Of a stretch of 64,000 nucleotides of DNA, positions 44,256 to 56,001 are shown one piece after another. The position numbers and the translations under genes are program-made. Origin of the DNA: Rhizobium sp. Leaf453 (GTDB lineage Bacteria > Pseudomonadota > Alphaproteobacteria > Rhizobiales > Rhizobiaceae); NCBI RefSeq assembly GCF_001425605.1, contig NZ_LMRG01000001.1:811597-875596 (forward strand). Direction: 5' to 3'. The notes beneath the pieces were generated by a model, which ran no database searches, was not told the origin of the DNA, and was given only the letters and a program-made list of their open reading frames with translations. The first letter of the stretch is position 1. Each line of letters opens with the position of its first letter.

Positions 44256-44675
44256 TCAGGCCTCTTCAAACGGGTTTACGAGCTTCAAATCAAGCCCCTC
44301 GAAGTCTTTTACATTCCGCGTCGCCAGTGTCGCATCGTGCGACAAGCAGATCGCGGCGATCATGGCGTCCTTGGTTTCCATCGCCCTTCCCGCCTTCTGT
44401 CGATAAGCGGAAATTGTACCGTAGCGTGCCGCTGCAGTTTGCGAGAAGCTCAATATCCTTCCGGAAAACTCGCTCTCGATTTGTAAGAACGTTCTGCGAA
44501 GGCTGTCTTGCCTGTGCCCTCGATCTAACAAGGCAATACCATAATGGATTTCCGCCATCGCAATTGCAGTCAGAAAAACAACTTCACTATCGTATGCATC
44601 CAACCATCGAAGGATGCGCTCGCTATGCAGCCTTCCCTGCAACTCGGATATAATGTTCGTATCCAACACGATCAT
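44256..44675 (-). CDS. FitB/VapC-type PIN-domain toxin
   Basis: A 139-residue PIN-domain ribonuclease. The acidic metal site is built from Asp5 (MIVLDTN), Glu42 (AMAEIHYGI), Asp103-type residue in [10 protein letters not shown] and the last aspartate in VKDFEGLDL. It probably cleaves tRNA or mRNA when its antitoxin is degraded. ATG overlaps the antitoxin stop by four bases (ATGA). The length suits the FitB class. Confidence 0.93.
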   Translation of the reverse strand: MIVLDTNIISELQGRLHSERILRWLDAYDSEVVFLTAIAMAEIHYGIALLDRGHRQDSLRRTFLQIESEFSGRILSFSQTAAARYGTISAYRQKAGRAMETKDAMIAAICLSHDATLATRNVKDFEGLDLKLVNPFEEA

Positions 44676-44932
44676 TTGAAATCCGGAGGTGCTCGATCAG
44701 GCTGCTTCCGAAACTCATCAATGGCGCGCAACTCGTCTTCTTCGAACCTCTGCTCATTCACGATAGAGCGAAGTCTCTGACCGGCGGTCTGACCACGATG
44801 CCGCTCTCTCTCAAGAGCCGACCGTATTTGAACAATCGCCTCATCCGAGAGACTACGCCCATTGCGGCGCGCGCTTTCCTGTAATTCAACCTTCAAAGCA
44901 TCGTCGATGCCACGAAGAAGCAGATCGCCCAT
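44672..44932 (-). CDS. FitA-like antitoxin
   Basis: An 86-residue protein with an N-terminal ribbon-helix-helix (DLLLRGIDDALKVELQESARRNGRSLSDEAIVQIRSAL-type order, about 2-40) that binds DNA, and a C-terminal acidic tail that neutralises the toxin. ATG 44932 has GGAGG six bases upstream; the TTG at 44938 also exists. A perfect palindrome lies just upstream, presumably its operator. Toxin and antitoxin overlap by four bases. Confidence 0.92.
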   Translation of the reverse strand: MGDLLLRGIDDALKVELQESARRNGRSLSDEAIVQIRSALERERHRGQTAGQRLRSIVNEQRFEEDELRAIDEFRKQPDRAPPDFK

Positions 44933-44943
44933 GCGCAACCTCC

Positions 44944-44968
44944 ACTATGATATCACTGATATCATAGT
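44944..44968. promoter_or_regulatory. Toxin-antitoxin operator, perfect palindrome
   Basis: ACTATGATATCA - C - TGATATCATAGT is a 25-base palindrome with two perfect 12-base arms, 12 bases before the antitoxin ATG. Its position and symmetry match the autoregulatory site of FitAB/VapBC pairs. Confidence 0.75.
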
Positions 44969-44997
44969 CCCGAGCCATCCAATTTTCAACGGAAGCG

Positions 44998-45522
44998 TCA
45001 GATCGCCTTGGAGCCGCGCACCTTGGCGGCCTTAGCGAACTTGCGGATCACCATTTCGCGCTTCAGCTTGGAAATGTGGTCGATGAACAGGACGCCGTTC
45101 AGGTGATCGATCTCGTGTTGCAGGCAGGTCGCGAGCAGGCCGTCGGCCTTGGCCGTCAACTGCTTGCCATCAAGATCGACATATTCGACGGTGATCTCCG
45201 CCGGCCGTTCCACCTCGGCATAATAGTCGGGGATCGACAGGCAGCCTTCCTCATAGACAGAGCGTTCATCCGACGAAGCCAGTATCTTCGGGTTGATAAA
45301 GACTAACGGCTGCTTGTCTTCGCCTTCCTTCGAGACATCAATCACCAGCATCTGGCGGGGAACGCCGATCTGGATGGCGGCGAGGCCAATGCCCGGCGCA
45401 TCGTACATGGTTTCCAGCATGTCGTCGGCGAGGCGGCGGACATCGGCGTCGATGGTCTCGACCGGCTTCGACAGCTGGCGCAGAACGGGGTCGGGAAGGA
45501 TGATGAGCGGCTTGATGGTCAT
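44998..45522 (-). CDS. def: Peptide deformylase
   Basis: Def removes the formyl group from nascent proteins. The 174-residue enzyme has the three family motifs: [10 protein letters not shown] at about 46-55, EGCLSIPD at about 94-101, and HEIDHLNG at about 136-143, giving the metal ligands Cys and two His plus the catalytic Glu. ATG 45522 (MTIKPLI) fits family starts. A toxin-antitoxin pair intervenes before fmt. Confidence 0.97.
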   Translation of the reverse strand: MTIKPLIILPDPVLRQLSKPVETIDADVRRLADDMLETMYDAPGIGLAAIQIGVPRQMLVIDVSKEGEDKQPLVFINPKILASSDERSVYEEGCLSIPDYYAEVERPAEITVEYVDLDGKQLTAKADGLLATCLQHEIDHLNGVLFIDHISKLKREMVIRKFAKAAKVRGSKAI

Positions 45523-45666
45523 CTGGCTCCCATAACCGATCTTTCGGGCCGATGGAATTCTCTCCGCCAAGATTTTTGCAATAAAAGCAGGCACTCACAC
45601 CGTCAACCCCGGAAATGTTCTTGTTTTGATCTGGCCAAAAGACATGAAAACACCTAGTCTGTGTCG

Positions 45667-46866
45667 ATGGAACCGACAATTCTCACCTTCGACCAGCCCC
45701 TCATCGTTCTTGGCAGCTATCCCGTGACACTGGGCATGATGCTGTTCGTTGCCGTCGCCATCCTTCTTCTGGCCGGTATCCCCGCAATGCTCGCCCGGCG
45801 CCGGGCACGCGAGGCCGCTGTTGATGCCGAGCAAAGAATGAACGCGCTTCTGGCGGCGCAGACAGAGATGCAGGGGCGCATTGCGGCGATGGCGGATGTG
45901 TTCGGCGCCCGCCAGTCGGAGTTGAACCAGTCGATCAACCAGCGCATTGACGGCATGACCCATCGGATCGGCGCCTCGATCACCGAACAGACGAAAGCGA
46001 CGCACGAGAACCTGCGCAGGCTGCAGGAACGGCTGGCGGTCATCGATACCGCGCAGACCAATATCCAGTCGCTGGCGAAGGATATGGCCGGGTTGCAGAA
46101 CATCCTCTCGAACAAGCAGACGCGCGGTGCATTCGGGCAGTCGCGCATGGAAACGATCATCGCCGATGGCCTGCCGATGGGGGCCTATGCTTTCCAGACA
46201 ACGTTGTCCAACGGCGCGCGGCCGGATTGTACAGTGCGTATGCCGAACGGGCAGCCGGCGCTGGTGATCGACGCGAAATTTCCGCTTGAAGGCTGGAATG
46301 CCATTCGTGCCGCCGAGCATCCGGAAGCCGCACGCCAGGCCGCCCAGCAGTTCCGGCGGGACATGGAAGTGCATATCCGTGATATTGCCGGTAAATACCT
46401 GATCCCCGGCGAGACGCAGGAGACGGCTTTCCTCTTCGTACCCTCCGAATCGATCTTTGCCGAGATTCACGAGAATTTCGAAGGCATTGTCCAGCGCGCG
46501 CACAAGTCGCGCATAGTCATCGTCTCCCCCTCCCTGCTGATGCTGTCGATCCAAGTCATTCAGGCAATCCTGCGCGATGCCCGCATGCGCGAGCAAGCCC
46601 ACCTGATCCAGGGTGAGGTCATCCGGCTGATGGAGGATCTCACCCGCCTCGACGATCGCGTGCGCAAGTTGCACGGTCATTTCCTCACGACGCAGAAGGA
46701 TGTCGACGACATCCTCATCTCGTCCGACAAATTAAAGAAGCGCGGCGGCAGGATCGAGGCGCTGGACTTGGAGGCCGCCGGCAACACGCAGCCTCCACCA
46801 CAGGAATCCAAGACTTTCGACAATCGCATGGGACAATTGAAGCTTCGGGTGGTTGACGAGGACTGA
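45667..46866 (+). CDS. rmuC: DNA recombination protein RmuC
   Basis: A 399-residue protein with an N-terminal membrane helix (about 20-43), a coiled-coil (about 48-130) and the RmuC nuclease-like domain (about 145-370) with GAFGQSRMETIIADGLP, PDCTVRMP and VIDAKFPLEGW. RmuC limits DNA inversions between short repeats. The frame could start at GTG 45661, but ATG 45667 is preferred. Divergent from def; ribokinase follows. Confidence 0.94.
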   Translation: MEPTILTFDQPLIVLGSYPVTLGMMLFVAVAILLLAGIPAMLARRRAREAAVDAEQRMNALLAAQTEMQGRIAAMADVFGARQSELNQSINQRIDGMTHRIGASITEQTKATHENLRRLQERLAVIDTAQTNIQSLAKDMAGLQNILSNKQTRGAFGQSRMETIIADGLPMGAYAFQTTLSNGARPDCTVRMPNGQPALVIDAKFPLEGWNAIRAAEHPEAARQAAQQFRRDMEVHIRDIAGKYLIPGETQETAFLFVPSESIFAEIHENFEGIVQRAHKSRIVIVSPSLLMLSIQVIQAILRDARMREQAHLIQGEVIRLMEDLTRLDDRVRKLHGHFLTTQKDVDDILISSDKLKKRGGRIEALDLEAAGNTQPPPQESKTFDNRMGQLKLRVVDED

Positions 46867-46916
46867 CGGTCTCGGGCAGTGTCCGGCAAAAATCGACTGC
46901 CGGGGAGACGCGTCCA

Positions 46917-47816
46917 ATGATCACAGTTTTTGGTTCCATCAACATGGACCTGATCGCCACCACGGAGCGCCTGCCGAAACCCGGCGAAACCGTTACCGGC
47001 ACCGGTTTCTCCACGGCCGCCGGCGGCAAGGGCGCCAATCAGGCGCTTGCGGCGACCCGGGCCGGCGCGTCCGTCCGCATGGCCGGTGCCGTCGGCTCCG
47101 ATAGTTTTGCTGAAGGCGCTTTGGCGCTCATGAAAGAAGCAGGCACAGATCTTTCGGCCACCAAGATTGCCGACGAGCCGACCGGCACCGCGCATATCCT
47201 CGTGGGTGGTGATGGTGAGAACGTCATTGTCGTCGTAGCCAGCGCCAACGGCACGGTGAATGCGCAGGATGCGGTGGCCGCAGTCGATGCGATGGCTGCC
47301 GGCGATACGCTGATGCTGCAGCTTGAGATCCCTGCCTCTGCCGTGGAACAGGCGCTGGTTTCCGCCCGGCAGAAGGGCATCACCTCGGTCATGAACATCG
47401 CGCCGCTGACGGCCGATGCCGCCCGCCTCGGACGCATGGCCGATATCGTCGTCGCCAACGAAACCGAATTCGAACTTCTGGCCGGACAGGACGGCCTGTC
47501 GGCCGATGAACGTCAGGAGGCGATGAAGCGGCTCCATGACGAGACGAAGCAGACGATCATCGTCACGTTGGGCGCGGAAGGCGTCATCGCCATCCGTAAC
47601 GGTGCATTCCACCGTGCCAAGGGACTGAAGATCGAACCAGTGGACACGGTCGGCGCTGGCGATACGTTCTGCGGCTATCTTGCCGCCAGCCTTGATGCCG
47701 GCCTCGATTTCGACGCGGCGCTGCGCCGTGCCGCTGTCGCCGGCTCGCTTGCCTGCCTCAAGCCCGGCGCCCAGCCGGCCATTCCGCTCGCCGTTGAGGT
47801 CGATGCCAAAATCTGA
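46917..47816 (+). CDS. rbsK: Ribokinase
   Basis: A 299-residue sugar kinase of the PfkB family converting ribose to ribose 5-phosphate. The N-terminus FGSINMDLIATTERLPKPGETV, the GGKGANQALA motif at about 38-47 and the DTVGAGDTFCGYLA anion hole near residue 242 are canonical. It starts 50 bases after rmuC. No ribose transporter is next to it, but a nucleoside hydrolase lies 3 kb downstream. Confidence 0.93.
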   Translation: MITVFGSINMDLIATTERLPKPGETVTGTGFSTAAGGKGANQALAATRAGASVRMAGAVGSDSFAEGALALMKEAGTDLSATKIADEPTGTAHILVGGDGENVIVVVASANGTVNAQDAVAAVDAMAAGDTLMLQLEIPASAVEQALVSARQKGITSVMNIAPLTADAARLGRMADIVVANETEFELLAGQDGLSADERQEAMKRLHDETKQTIIVTLGAEGVIAIRNGAFHRAKGLKIEPVDTVGAGDTFCGYLAASLDAGLDFDAALRRAAVAGSLACLKPGAQPAIPLAVEVDAKI

Positions 47817-47943
47817 GCCATGACGGCATCCTGACCGGCCTTTGCGCAATTGAGACAGGATGCGTCGTCAATGCTGCATTCCGTGTAAGTCCTTCACGGA
47901 AAAGGCCGGAATTCGGTCTGTGACGTTGGTCTAATTTTAATAA

Positions 47944-50475
<2,532 letters not shown>

Positions 50476-50505
50476 GGTTTCAGCACCTTGGACTGATCAA
50501 GATGC

Positions 50506-50530
50506 AAACGGCGCCCCTGTGGCGCCGTTT
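50506..50530 (+). terminator. Terminator of the second mcp
   Basis: A ten-base stem AAACGGCGCC/GGCGCCGTTT with loop CCTGT, 31 bases after the stop codon; T-rich ending. Confidence 0.8.
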
Positions 50531-50650
50531 CGCGTTCGCGATCAAGGCAGCGGAAAATCGCAGGCTTCGATGAAGCGATTTGGGTTCTTCACGGAACTTC
50601 CCCCATTGGTCTGCGTTTCATGTTTAGTTATCAACCCGGAGGAACCCGAG

Positions 50651-50947
50651 ATGACTGATCGTGGACCCACAGTTATCAACACAGGCCGCAGCAGCAATAC
50701 CGGATGGGCGGTTGCCGTCATTCTGGCCGTCGTCGTTATCGGCGGCTTGCTGATGTTTACAGGCGTCATCAACATCGGTGGCAGTGGCGGCGGTACTGAC
50801 GTCAATGTCAATGTGCCGGCCGTCGAAACCCCGTCAACCGACGCCAAGCCTGCAACCACAGAAACCAAGCCAGCGACCATAGAAACCAAGCCAGCGACCG
50901 AAACGCCGGCAACCAGCACCGACGCGACCAAGACCACGACCCCGTAA
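50651..50947 (+). CDS. Small single-span protein with KPAT repeats
   Basis: A 98-residue protein. One membrane helix (about 18-38) is followed by a Gly/Ser-rich stretch and a low-complexity tail rich in Thr, Pro, Ala and Lys with repeats (TETKPAT twice, then related variants). The DNA carries a short tandem repeat there. The ATG follows GGAGG. It probably projects into the periplasm as a linker-like tail. No family recognised. Independent of mcp, as a terminator precedes it. Confidence 0.7.
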   Translation: MTDRGPTVINTGRSSNTGWAVAVILAVVVIGGLLMFTGVINIGGSGGGTDVNVNVPAVETPSTDAKPATTETKPATIETKPATETPATSTDATKTTTP

Positions 50948-50982
50948 CCAAACGGATTGGGGACTTGGCCAGGAGAATAAAG

Positions 50983-51007
50983 CAACGGCGCCCCAGTGGC
51001 GCCGTTG
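50983..51007. terminator. Bidirectional terminator
   Basis: Stem CAACGGCGCC/GGCGCCGTTG with loop CCAGT, between the convergent small-protein and nucleoside hydrolase genes. It is nearly the same hairpin as at 50506. Confidence 0.75.
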
Positions 51008-51019
51008 TCATGTCTAGTT

Positions 51020-51964
51020 TCAAAGACGCCCGATACGTTCCGTCAAAAGGTCGAAGAAGCCCTGATCATCGATCTCGCGCATGACCTTGGCATTGTGCTT
51101 GCGCTTGGTGACCTGCCACCAGTCAACGACGGTCATACCGACGGTGAGTTCCGACTGTGTCTCGATCTCGACATTGCAGTCGCGGCCCTTGAAGAGTTCG
51201 GGGCGCAGAAGGTAAGCGATGACGGTGGGGTCATGCAGCGGGCCGCCATCCGTACCGTATTTCTCGACATCGAAACGCTCGAAGAATTCCAGCATCTCGG
51301 CCATGGCGACGGCGGCAGGCGAACCGATCGCCTTGATCTTCTCGACGCGTGCCTTGTAGGTGAGCACCCGGTGAGTGACGTCAAGCGGCATCATCACGAT
51401 CGGGATGCCGGACTTGAAGACGATCTCGGCGGCGTCGGGATCGACATAGATGTTGAATTCGGCAGCCGGCGTGATGTTACCACCTTCGAAGAACCCGCCG
51501 CCCATCATCACCAGTTCCCGCACGCGCGGTGCGATCTCCGGCGCCTTGTTGAGCGCCAGCGCGATATTGGTGAGCGCGCCGAGCGTGCACAGCGTCACGG
51601 TGCCTGGTTCTTCCGCCAGCAGTGTCTCGATGATGAAATCAACGGCGTGCTGCGGCTGCAGCGGCATGGTCGGTTCCTCAACCACAGGACCATCAAGGCC
51701 GGTCTTGCCGTGGACGTGTTCGGCCGTGACCAGCTGACGCTTCAGCGGCCGGTCGGCACCGGCATAGACCTTGACGTCGCGACGGTTGGAGAGTTCGCAG
51801 ACGACACGGATATTGCGCGATGTCTGCGCAACGGGGACATTGCCGGCGACCGCCGTGATCCCGAGCACCTCGAGTTCGTCCGGGCTGCCGAGCGCCAGCA
51901 TGATCGCTGCGGCGTCGTCCTGCCCCGGATCGGTGTCGATGATAATCTTTTTCGGCGCAGCCAT
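51020..51964 (-). CDS. Inosine-uridine-preferring nucleoside hydrolase
   Basis: A 314-residue nucleoside N-ribohydrolase releasing ribose from nucleosides. The calcium site DTDPGQDDA is at about 9-17, with a conserved MGGGFFEGGNITPAAEFNIYVDPDAA stretch (about 145-170) and the histidine in LHDP near residue 240. Start ATG 51964 has AAGGAGA upstream; longer starts are unsupported. Its product ribose could be phosphorylated by the ribokinase 3 kb away. Confidence 0.93.
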   Translation of the reverse strand: MAAPKKIIIDTDPGQDDAAAIMLALGSPDELEVLGITAVAGNVPVAQTSRNIRVVCELSNRRDVKVYAGADRPLKRQLVTAEHVHGKTGLDGPVVEEPTMPLQPQHAVDFIIETLLAEEPGTVTLCTLGALTNIALALNKAPEIAPRVRELVMMGGGFFEGGNITPAAEFNIYVDPDAAEIVFKSGIPIVMMPLDVTHRVLTYKARVEKIKAIGSPAAVAMAEMLEFFERFDVEKYGTDGGPLHDPTVIAYLLRPELFKGRDCNVEIETQSELTVGMTVVDWWQVTKRKHNAKVMREIDDQGFFDLLTERIGRL

Positions 51965-52025
51965 GCGGGTCTCCTTGCAAATCAGCGAGCGGACTATGAT
52001 TTGCCTCCCCTTCCGGCGCAAGCGC

Positions 52026-52054
52026 CTTGCGCTCGCTACGCACAGCTACCATAT
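52026..52054 (+). promoter_or_regulatory. Candidate RpoH promoter of hsp20
   Basis: CTTGCG (52026-52031), a 17-base spacer and CCATAT (52049-52054) approach the alphaproteobacterial heat-shock (sigma-32) consensus. It is about 65 bases before the hsp20 ATG. Confidence 0.4.
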
Positions 52055-52117
52055 TGAGGCGTGCGGACGCTGCCTCGCGGGCCCGTGCGACGGTCGCTTG
52101 ACAGCCAAGGACTAACG

Positions 52118-52549
52118 ATGACCCGGATTACGCCCTTTACGAGCCCGTTGCTGCTCGGTTTCGATGCCATGGAAAAGACCCTTGAGCGGATCGCCAAGGG
52201 CAATGATGGCTATCCTCCCTACAATATCGAACGCATTCGCCGCGACGAAAAATCGGGCGAGCCTGAGCGGTTGCGAATCACACTCGCCGTCGCCGGCTTC
52301 GGCGAGGAGGATCTCGATGTCACGACAGAGGAAAACCAGCTCATCATCCGCGGACGGCAGGCCGAAACGGGCGAACGCGACTATCTGCACCGTGGGATAG
52401 CGGCCCGTCAGTTCCAGCGCATGTTCGTTCTCGCTGAGGGAATGCAGGTCTCAAAGGCCGAATTGAAGAACGGATTGCTTTCCGTCGACCTCATCCGCCC
52501 CGAACCTGTCCGCATGGTAAAGAAAATTAATATTTTGGTCCCAGAGTAG
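52118..52549 (+). CDS. Small heat-shock protein Hsp20
   Basis: A 143-residue IbpA-type chaperone. The alpha-crystallin domain spans about 35-130, with VAGFGEEDLDVTTEENQLIIRGRQ at about 54-77 and a C-terminal ELKNGLLSVDL core plus the short KKINIL tail. It holds unfolded proteins until refolded. The ATG 52118 has AAGGA upstream. DUF1150 follows 140 bases later, a common pair in rhizobia. Confidence 0.95.
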   Translation: MTRITPFTSPLLLGFDAMEKTLERIAKGNDGYPPYNIERIRRDEKSGEPERLRITLAVAGFGEEDLDVTTEENQLIIRGRQAETGERDYLHRGIAARQFQRMFVLAEGMQVSKAELKNGLLSVDLIRPEPVRMVKKINILVPE

Positions 52550-52689
52550 GATAACCGGCAAAGCAATGCCGGCTGCATCAGGCGTCGGCTTTGTCCGCAA
52601 GGCTCAAACTTCGTGCAAAAAAATCAATGAGTTACATTTTCATGCGCCATCGCTGGCGGGTGATTATGTAAAGCCACGGAGTTACACTC

Positions 52690-52947
52690 ATGGGATTGAA
52701 ACACGTCAGCTCGCATCTGTCGAAAAACGACCTGGCCCATCTCGGCGCCGGTGAAGTTGGCTATATCCGCAAGATGCGTTCCGACGAGGTGTCGCGCGTT
52801 TTCCCGGAAGCGCCCGACATGGATCCCGGCCTCGACCTCTGGGCCCTTTTCGGCGCCGATGGCACGCCGATCCTACTGACCGACAACCGTTCGAGCACCT
52901 TCTTCAAAGCCGCCGAAGACGACCTGCGGACCGTCAGCCTGCACTAA
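52690..52947 (+). CDS. DUF1150 family protein
   Basis: An 85-residue small acidic protein with GAGEVGYIRKM near residue 21 and DLWALFGADGTPILLTD near 49, the DUF1150 pattern. Function unknown; it typically follows an Hsp20 gene and may be co-regulated by heat. The start has CGGAG upstream. Confidence 0.9.
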   Translation: MGLKHVSSHLSKNDLAHLGAGEVGYIRKMRSDEVSRVFPEAPDMDPGLDLWALFGADGTPILLTDNRSSTFFKAAEDDLRTVSLH

Positions 52948-53082
52948 AGCGCGTCGCGATCTTTCAGATTCGCTCAATGCGCTTTAGTTCTTTGTTTTAA
53001 CGCATGTCTTTGTCCTGAAACCGGCGACCACTTTCAGGAGACATGCTGTAACCCGAATTGACCGTAACGTTCCGGCTTTTGT

Positions 53083-53781
53083 TCAGAGCCGCCGGAACGT
53101 CAGATAGGCGGATTTGCGCCCTTCCCGTCGAGCCTTGGCCTCGTAGCGCGTGCTCGGCCAGCCGGGATAGGGTGTCAGCCAGTCGCTCGCGTTTTCCGCC
53201 GTCCATTCGAAGGCGGCGTGATCGCGGCAGAACGACAATGTCCAGTTCACATAGCTGTCGATATCCGAGGCAAAGCAGAAGGTCCCGCCGGGCTTCAGCA
53301 CGCGGGCAAAACGATCGAGATTGACCTTCGACACGAAGCGGCGTTTCCAGTGCTTTCGCTTCGGCCAGGGATCCGGATAGAGCAGATCGATCTGGTCGAT
53401 CGAGGCGTCCGGCAACCAGTCGAGCACCTGCGTCGCATCGTCATCGTGCAGGCGGATGTTTTCAGCACCCTTCTCCTCGATATGCCCAACCAGCTTTGCC
53501 ATGGAATTGACGAAGGGCTCGACGCCGATAAAGCCCGTCGTGGGACTTTCGACCGCGCGGTGGATCAGATGCTCGCCGCCACCGAAGCCGATTTCCAGCC
53601 GAACGCGATCGACGGGATGGCTGAACAGCGCTTTGATATCCGAAGGCGCCGGCGAACCGAGCGGCAATCGCAGCACCGGCAGCACCGTCTCCAGATGGGT
53701 GGCCTGCAGGGTGCGCAAGGGCTTGCCCTTGCGGCGTCCGAAGAAGGCTTCGGTCGAGCGGTTACGGTGCTGATCTGTCAT
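53083..53781 (-). CDS. trmB: tRNA (guanine-N7-)-methyltransferase
   Basis: TrmB makes m7G46 in tRNA. The 232-residue protein has the SAM-binding motif [11 protein letters not shown] at about 60-70, [15 protein letters not shown], and the C-terminal [12 protein letters not shown] region that contributes to the active site. Follows metK with a terminator between, so both may be expressed separately. Confidence 0.96.
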   Translation of the reverse strand: MTDQHRNRSTEAFFGRRKGKPLRTLQATHLETVLPVLRLPLGSPAPSDIKALFSHPVDRVRLEIGFGGGEHLIHRAVESPTTGFIGVEPFVNSMAKLVGHIEEKGAENIRLHDDDATQVLDWLPDASIDQIDLLYPDPWPKRKHWKRRFVSKVNLDRFARVLKPGGTFCFASDIDSYVNWTLSFCRDHAAFEWTAENASDWLTPYPGWPSTRYEAKARREGRKSAYLTFRRL

Positions 53782-53801
53782 GGCAGTGGTCTTTCACGAT
53801 G

Positions 53802-53835
53802 AAAGCGGACGTCTCCTTCCGGAGACATCCGCTTT
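53802..53835 (-). terminator. Terminator between metK and trmB
   Basis: A hairpin of 15 positions with one mismatch (AAAGCGGA-C-GTCTCC/GGAGAC-A-TCCGCTTT), loop TTCC, 65 bases after the metK stop codon. Weak T tract on the minus strand. Confidence 0.65.
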
Positions 53836-53899
53836 ACAGTCTTATCGAACAGTCCGTCCAGAGGCTTTGGCCGTCCAGATGTTCTGGCCGTCCGGAGGC

Positions 53900-55165
53900 T
53901 CAGGCGGCCTTCAGCGCATCCTTGAGCGGCTTGACGAGATCAAGTTTTTCCCACGAGAAGGAGCCGTCACGGCCTGCCTTGCGGCCGAAATGGCCGTAAG
54001 CCGAAGTCTTGGCGTAAATCGGCTTGTTCAGATCCAGATGACGACGGATGCCTGATGGTGACAGGTCCATGGTCTTGCGGATCGCGCCTTCGACCTGATC
54101 TTCGGTGACCTTGCCGGTGCCATGCAGGTCGACATAGATCGACAGCGGCTGGGCAACGCCGATCGCGTAGGAGATTTGGATCGTGCAACGGTCGGACAGC
54201 CCGGCCGCGACCACGTTCTTGGCCAGATAACGGGCAGCATAGGCGGCGGAACGGTCGACCTTGGTCGTGTCCTTGCCGGAGAATGCACCGCCACCGTGCG
54301 GGGCAGCCCCACCATAGGTGTCGACAATGATCTTGCGGCCGGTCAGGCCAGCATCACCATCCGGGCCGCCAATGACGAACTTGCCGGTCGGGTTGATGTA
54401 CCAGTTGCAGTCGTTGGCGATCTCGATGTCGTGCAGCGCTTCGCGGATATAGGGCTCTACCACGGCGCGAACCTTGGCCGAATCCCAGCTTTCTTCCAGA
54501 TGCTGCGTCGACAGCACGATGGAGGTCACCTCGGCCGGCTTGCCGTCGACGTAACGAACGGTCACCTGGCTCTTGGCATCTGGGCCGAGCCGTCCTGCGT
54601 CGCCCTCTCCCGTCTTGCGGGCGGTCGCCAGCAGCGCGAGGATGCGGTGCGAGTAATAGATCGGTGCCGGCATGAGGTCGGCGGTTTCGCGGCAGGCGTA
54701 GCCGAACATGATGCCCTGGTCGCCTGCGCCTTCGTCGCCCTGCTTGTCTGCGGCATTATCGACGCCCTGCGCGATGTCGGCCGACTGCGGATGCAGCAGC
54801 ACGTCGATCTTCGCGGTCTTCCAGTGGAAGCCAGCCTGCTCGTAGCCGATTTCGCGGATCGCCTTGCGGGCGGCCGACTTGAACTTGGCGGGGTTGATAA
54901 CCGGATGGCCGGCCGCATCCTTGACGACGTTGCCGTCCTTGTCCTTTTTCAGCAGCGTGTCGGGAACGCGAACCTCGCCGGCGATGACGACGCGGTTGGT
55001 GGTCGCCAGCGTTTCGCAAGCGATGCGAACACCCCAGGGGTCGACACCCGTTTTCGCAGCTTCACGATACACAAGATCGACGATTTCATCCGAGATTCGG
55101 TCACAGACCTTGTCGGGATGGCCTTCTGCTACGGATTCACTCGTAAACAGGTAGTTTGTGCGCAT
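53900..55165 (-). CDS. metK: S-adenosylmethionine synthetase
   Basis: MetK makes SAM from methionine and ATP. The 421-residue enzyme has [13 protein letters not shown] at about 14-26, the [15 protein letters not shown] motif (about 136-150), and the C-terminal [26 protein letters not shown] 55165 has GAGGGGAC upstream. A praR-like regulator is upstream on the same strand, after a terminator; trmB follows. The promoter interval of about 260 bases is AT-rich. Confidence 0.97.
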   Translation of the reverse strand: MRTNYLFTSESVAEGHPDKVCDRISDEIVDLVYREAAKTGVDPWGVRIACETLATTNRVVIAGEVRVPDTLLKKDKDGNVVKDAAGHPVINPAKFKSAARKAIREIGYEQAGFHWKTAKIDVLLHPQSADIAQGVDNAADKQGDEGAGDQGIMFGYACRETADLMPAPIYYSHRILALLATARKTGEGDAGRLGPDAKSQVTVRYVDGKPAEVTSIVLSTQHLEESWDSAKVRAVVEPYIREALHDIEIANDCNWYINPTGKFVIGGPDGDAGLTGRKIIVDTYGGAAPHGGGAFSGKDTTKVDRSAAYAARYLAKNVVAAGLSDRCTIQISYAIGVAQPLSIYVDLHGTGKVTEDQVEGAIRKTMDLSPSGIRRHLDLNKPIYAKTSAYGHFGRKAGRDGSFSWEKLDLVKPLKDALKAA

Positions 55166-55238
55166 GCGGGAAGTCCCCTCAAAGAAAAAACTGCTTGGAA
55201 CGTGTTAGTGATATTGCCATCAAAAAACAAGCACACAA

Positions 55239-55262
55239 GGACATAAATATATCTTTATATCC
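55239..55262. promoter_or_regulatory. AT-rich palindrome before metK
   Basis: Minus strand GGATATAAA-GATATA-TTTATGTCC pairs in eight of nine positions. It is about 75 bases upstream of metK and could be a regulator site; no known consensus was matched. Confidence 0.3.
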
Positions 55263-55371
55263 GCGTTAGAGGAACGTTTTTCCTGCTTTTTGATGCATTT
55301 TTCGGTATTTCGCGACAGACAGCCCCCCGTCGGCGCCACGACACATTCACAAAATCGTCACATTCGCGCAC

Positions 55372-55403
55372 AAAAAAAGCGGCACTATCCGGCCGCTTTT
55401 TTT
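55372..55403 (-). terminator. Terminator of the praR-like gene
   Basis: Stem AAAAAAAGCGGC/GCCGCTTTTTTT with an eight-base loop, 22 bases after the stop codon; the run of T on the minus strand makes it a strong intrinsic terminator. Confidence 0.88.
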
Positions 55404-55424
55404 CAGTTTCTGCTTGCGCCAGCC

Positions 55425-55847
55425 TTATTCGGCTTCAGCCTCCGCAGCGAGAGCCTTGACGAGATCGACGAGCTTGCGGCGCACCTTGGGATCGCCAATC
55501 TTGACGAATGCGCGGTTGAGCTGAAGACCTTCCGAGGACGACAGGAAATCGACCACGTAGTTCGAGCTCGACGCTTCCGCCATGCCCGTCGGGCCGGAGG
55601 ATGCCGAATCGCCCGGCGCGTCTTCGAAGAAGAAGGAGACTGGAACGTTCAGGATGCCTGAAATGTTCTGAAGGCGGCTCGCGCCAACCCGGTTTGTACC
55701 CTTCTCGTATTTCTGGATCTGCTGGAACGTGATCCCGAGGCTCTCACCGAGCTTTTCCTGGCTCATGCCCAGCATGGTGCGGCGAAGACGAATCCGGCTA
55801 CCGACGTGGATGTCGATCGGGTTCGGCTTCTTCTTGTTTTCTGTCAT
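55425..55847 (-). CDS. HTH regulator, PraR/PhrR-like
   Basis: A 140-residue cytosolic protein with a Cro/XRE helix-turn-helix (about 17-70: GSRIRLRRTMLGMSQEKLGESLGITFQQIQKYEKG order) and a short conserved C-terminus ending PKVRRKLVDLVKALAAE. The sequence and position upstream of metK match the rhizobial PraR/PhrR group, which represses quorum-sensing and attachment genes. The paralogue identity cannot be proven here, as rhizobia carry several. Confidence 0.85.
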   Translation of the reverse strand: MTENKKKPNPIDIHVGSRIRLRRTMLGMSQEKLGESLGITFQQIQKYEKGTNRVGASRLQNISGILNVPVSFFFEDAPGDSASSGPTGMAEASSSNYVVDFLSSSEGLQLNRAFVKIGDPKVRRKLVDLVKALAAEAEAE

Positions 55848-56001
55848 GACGGTTTCCTAATAAGCAAAGTTGCAGTTTTTCCATAACCTGGACACTTGCC
55901 GAGAGCAGACTACACGCCACGTTGTGTAGCCGGGCGGAAACCCTCTGAACATAGTTGAAGATCTATGGTGATAGCCACTATGCAATTTTAGGGGTTTTTG
56001 G

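Noticed and set aside
52055-52117. ROSE RNA thermometer before hsp20
   Set aside because: No anti-Shine-Dalgarno hairpin with the expected conserved bases is visible.
55166-55300. SAM riboswitch in the metK leader
   Set aside because: I looked for SAM-II and related motifs but could not find the conserved core; only an AT-rich palindrome is present.
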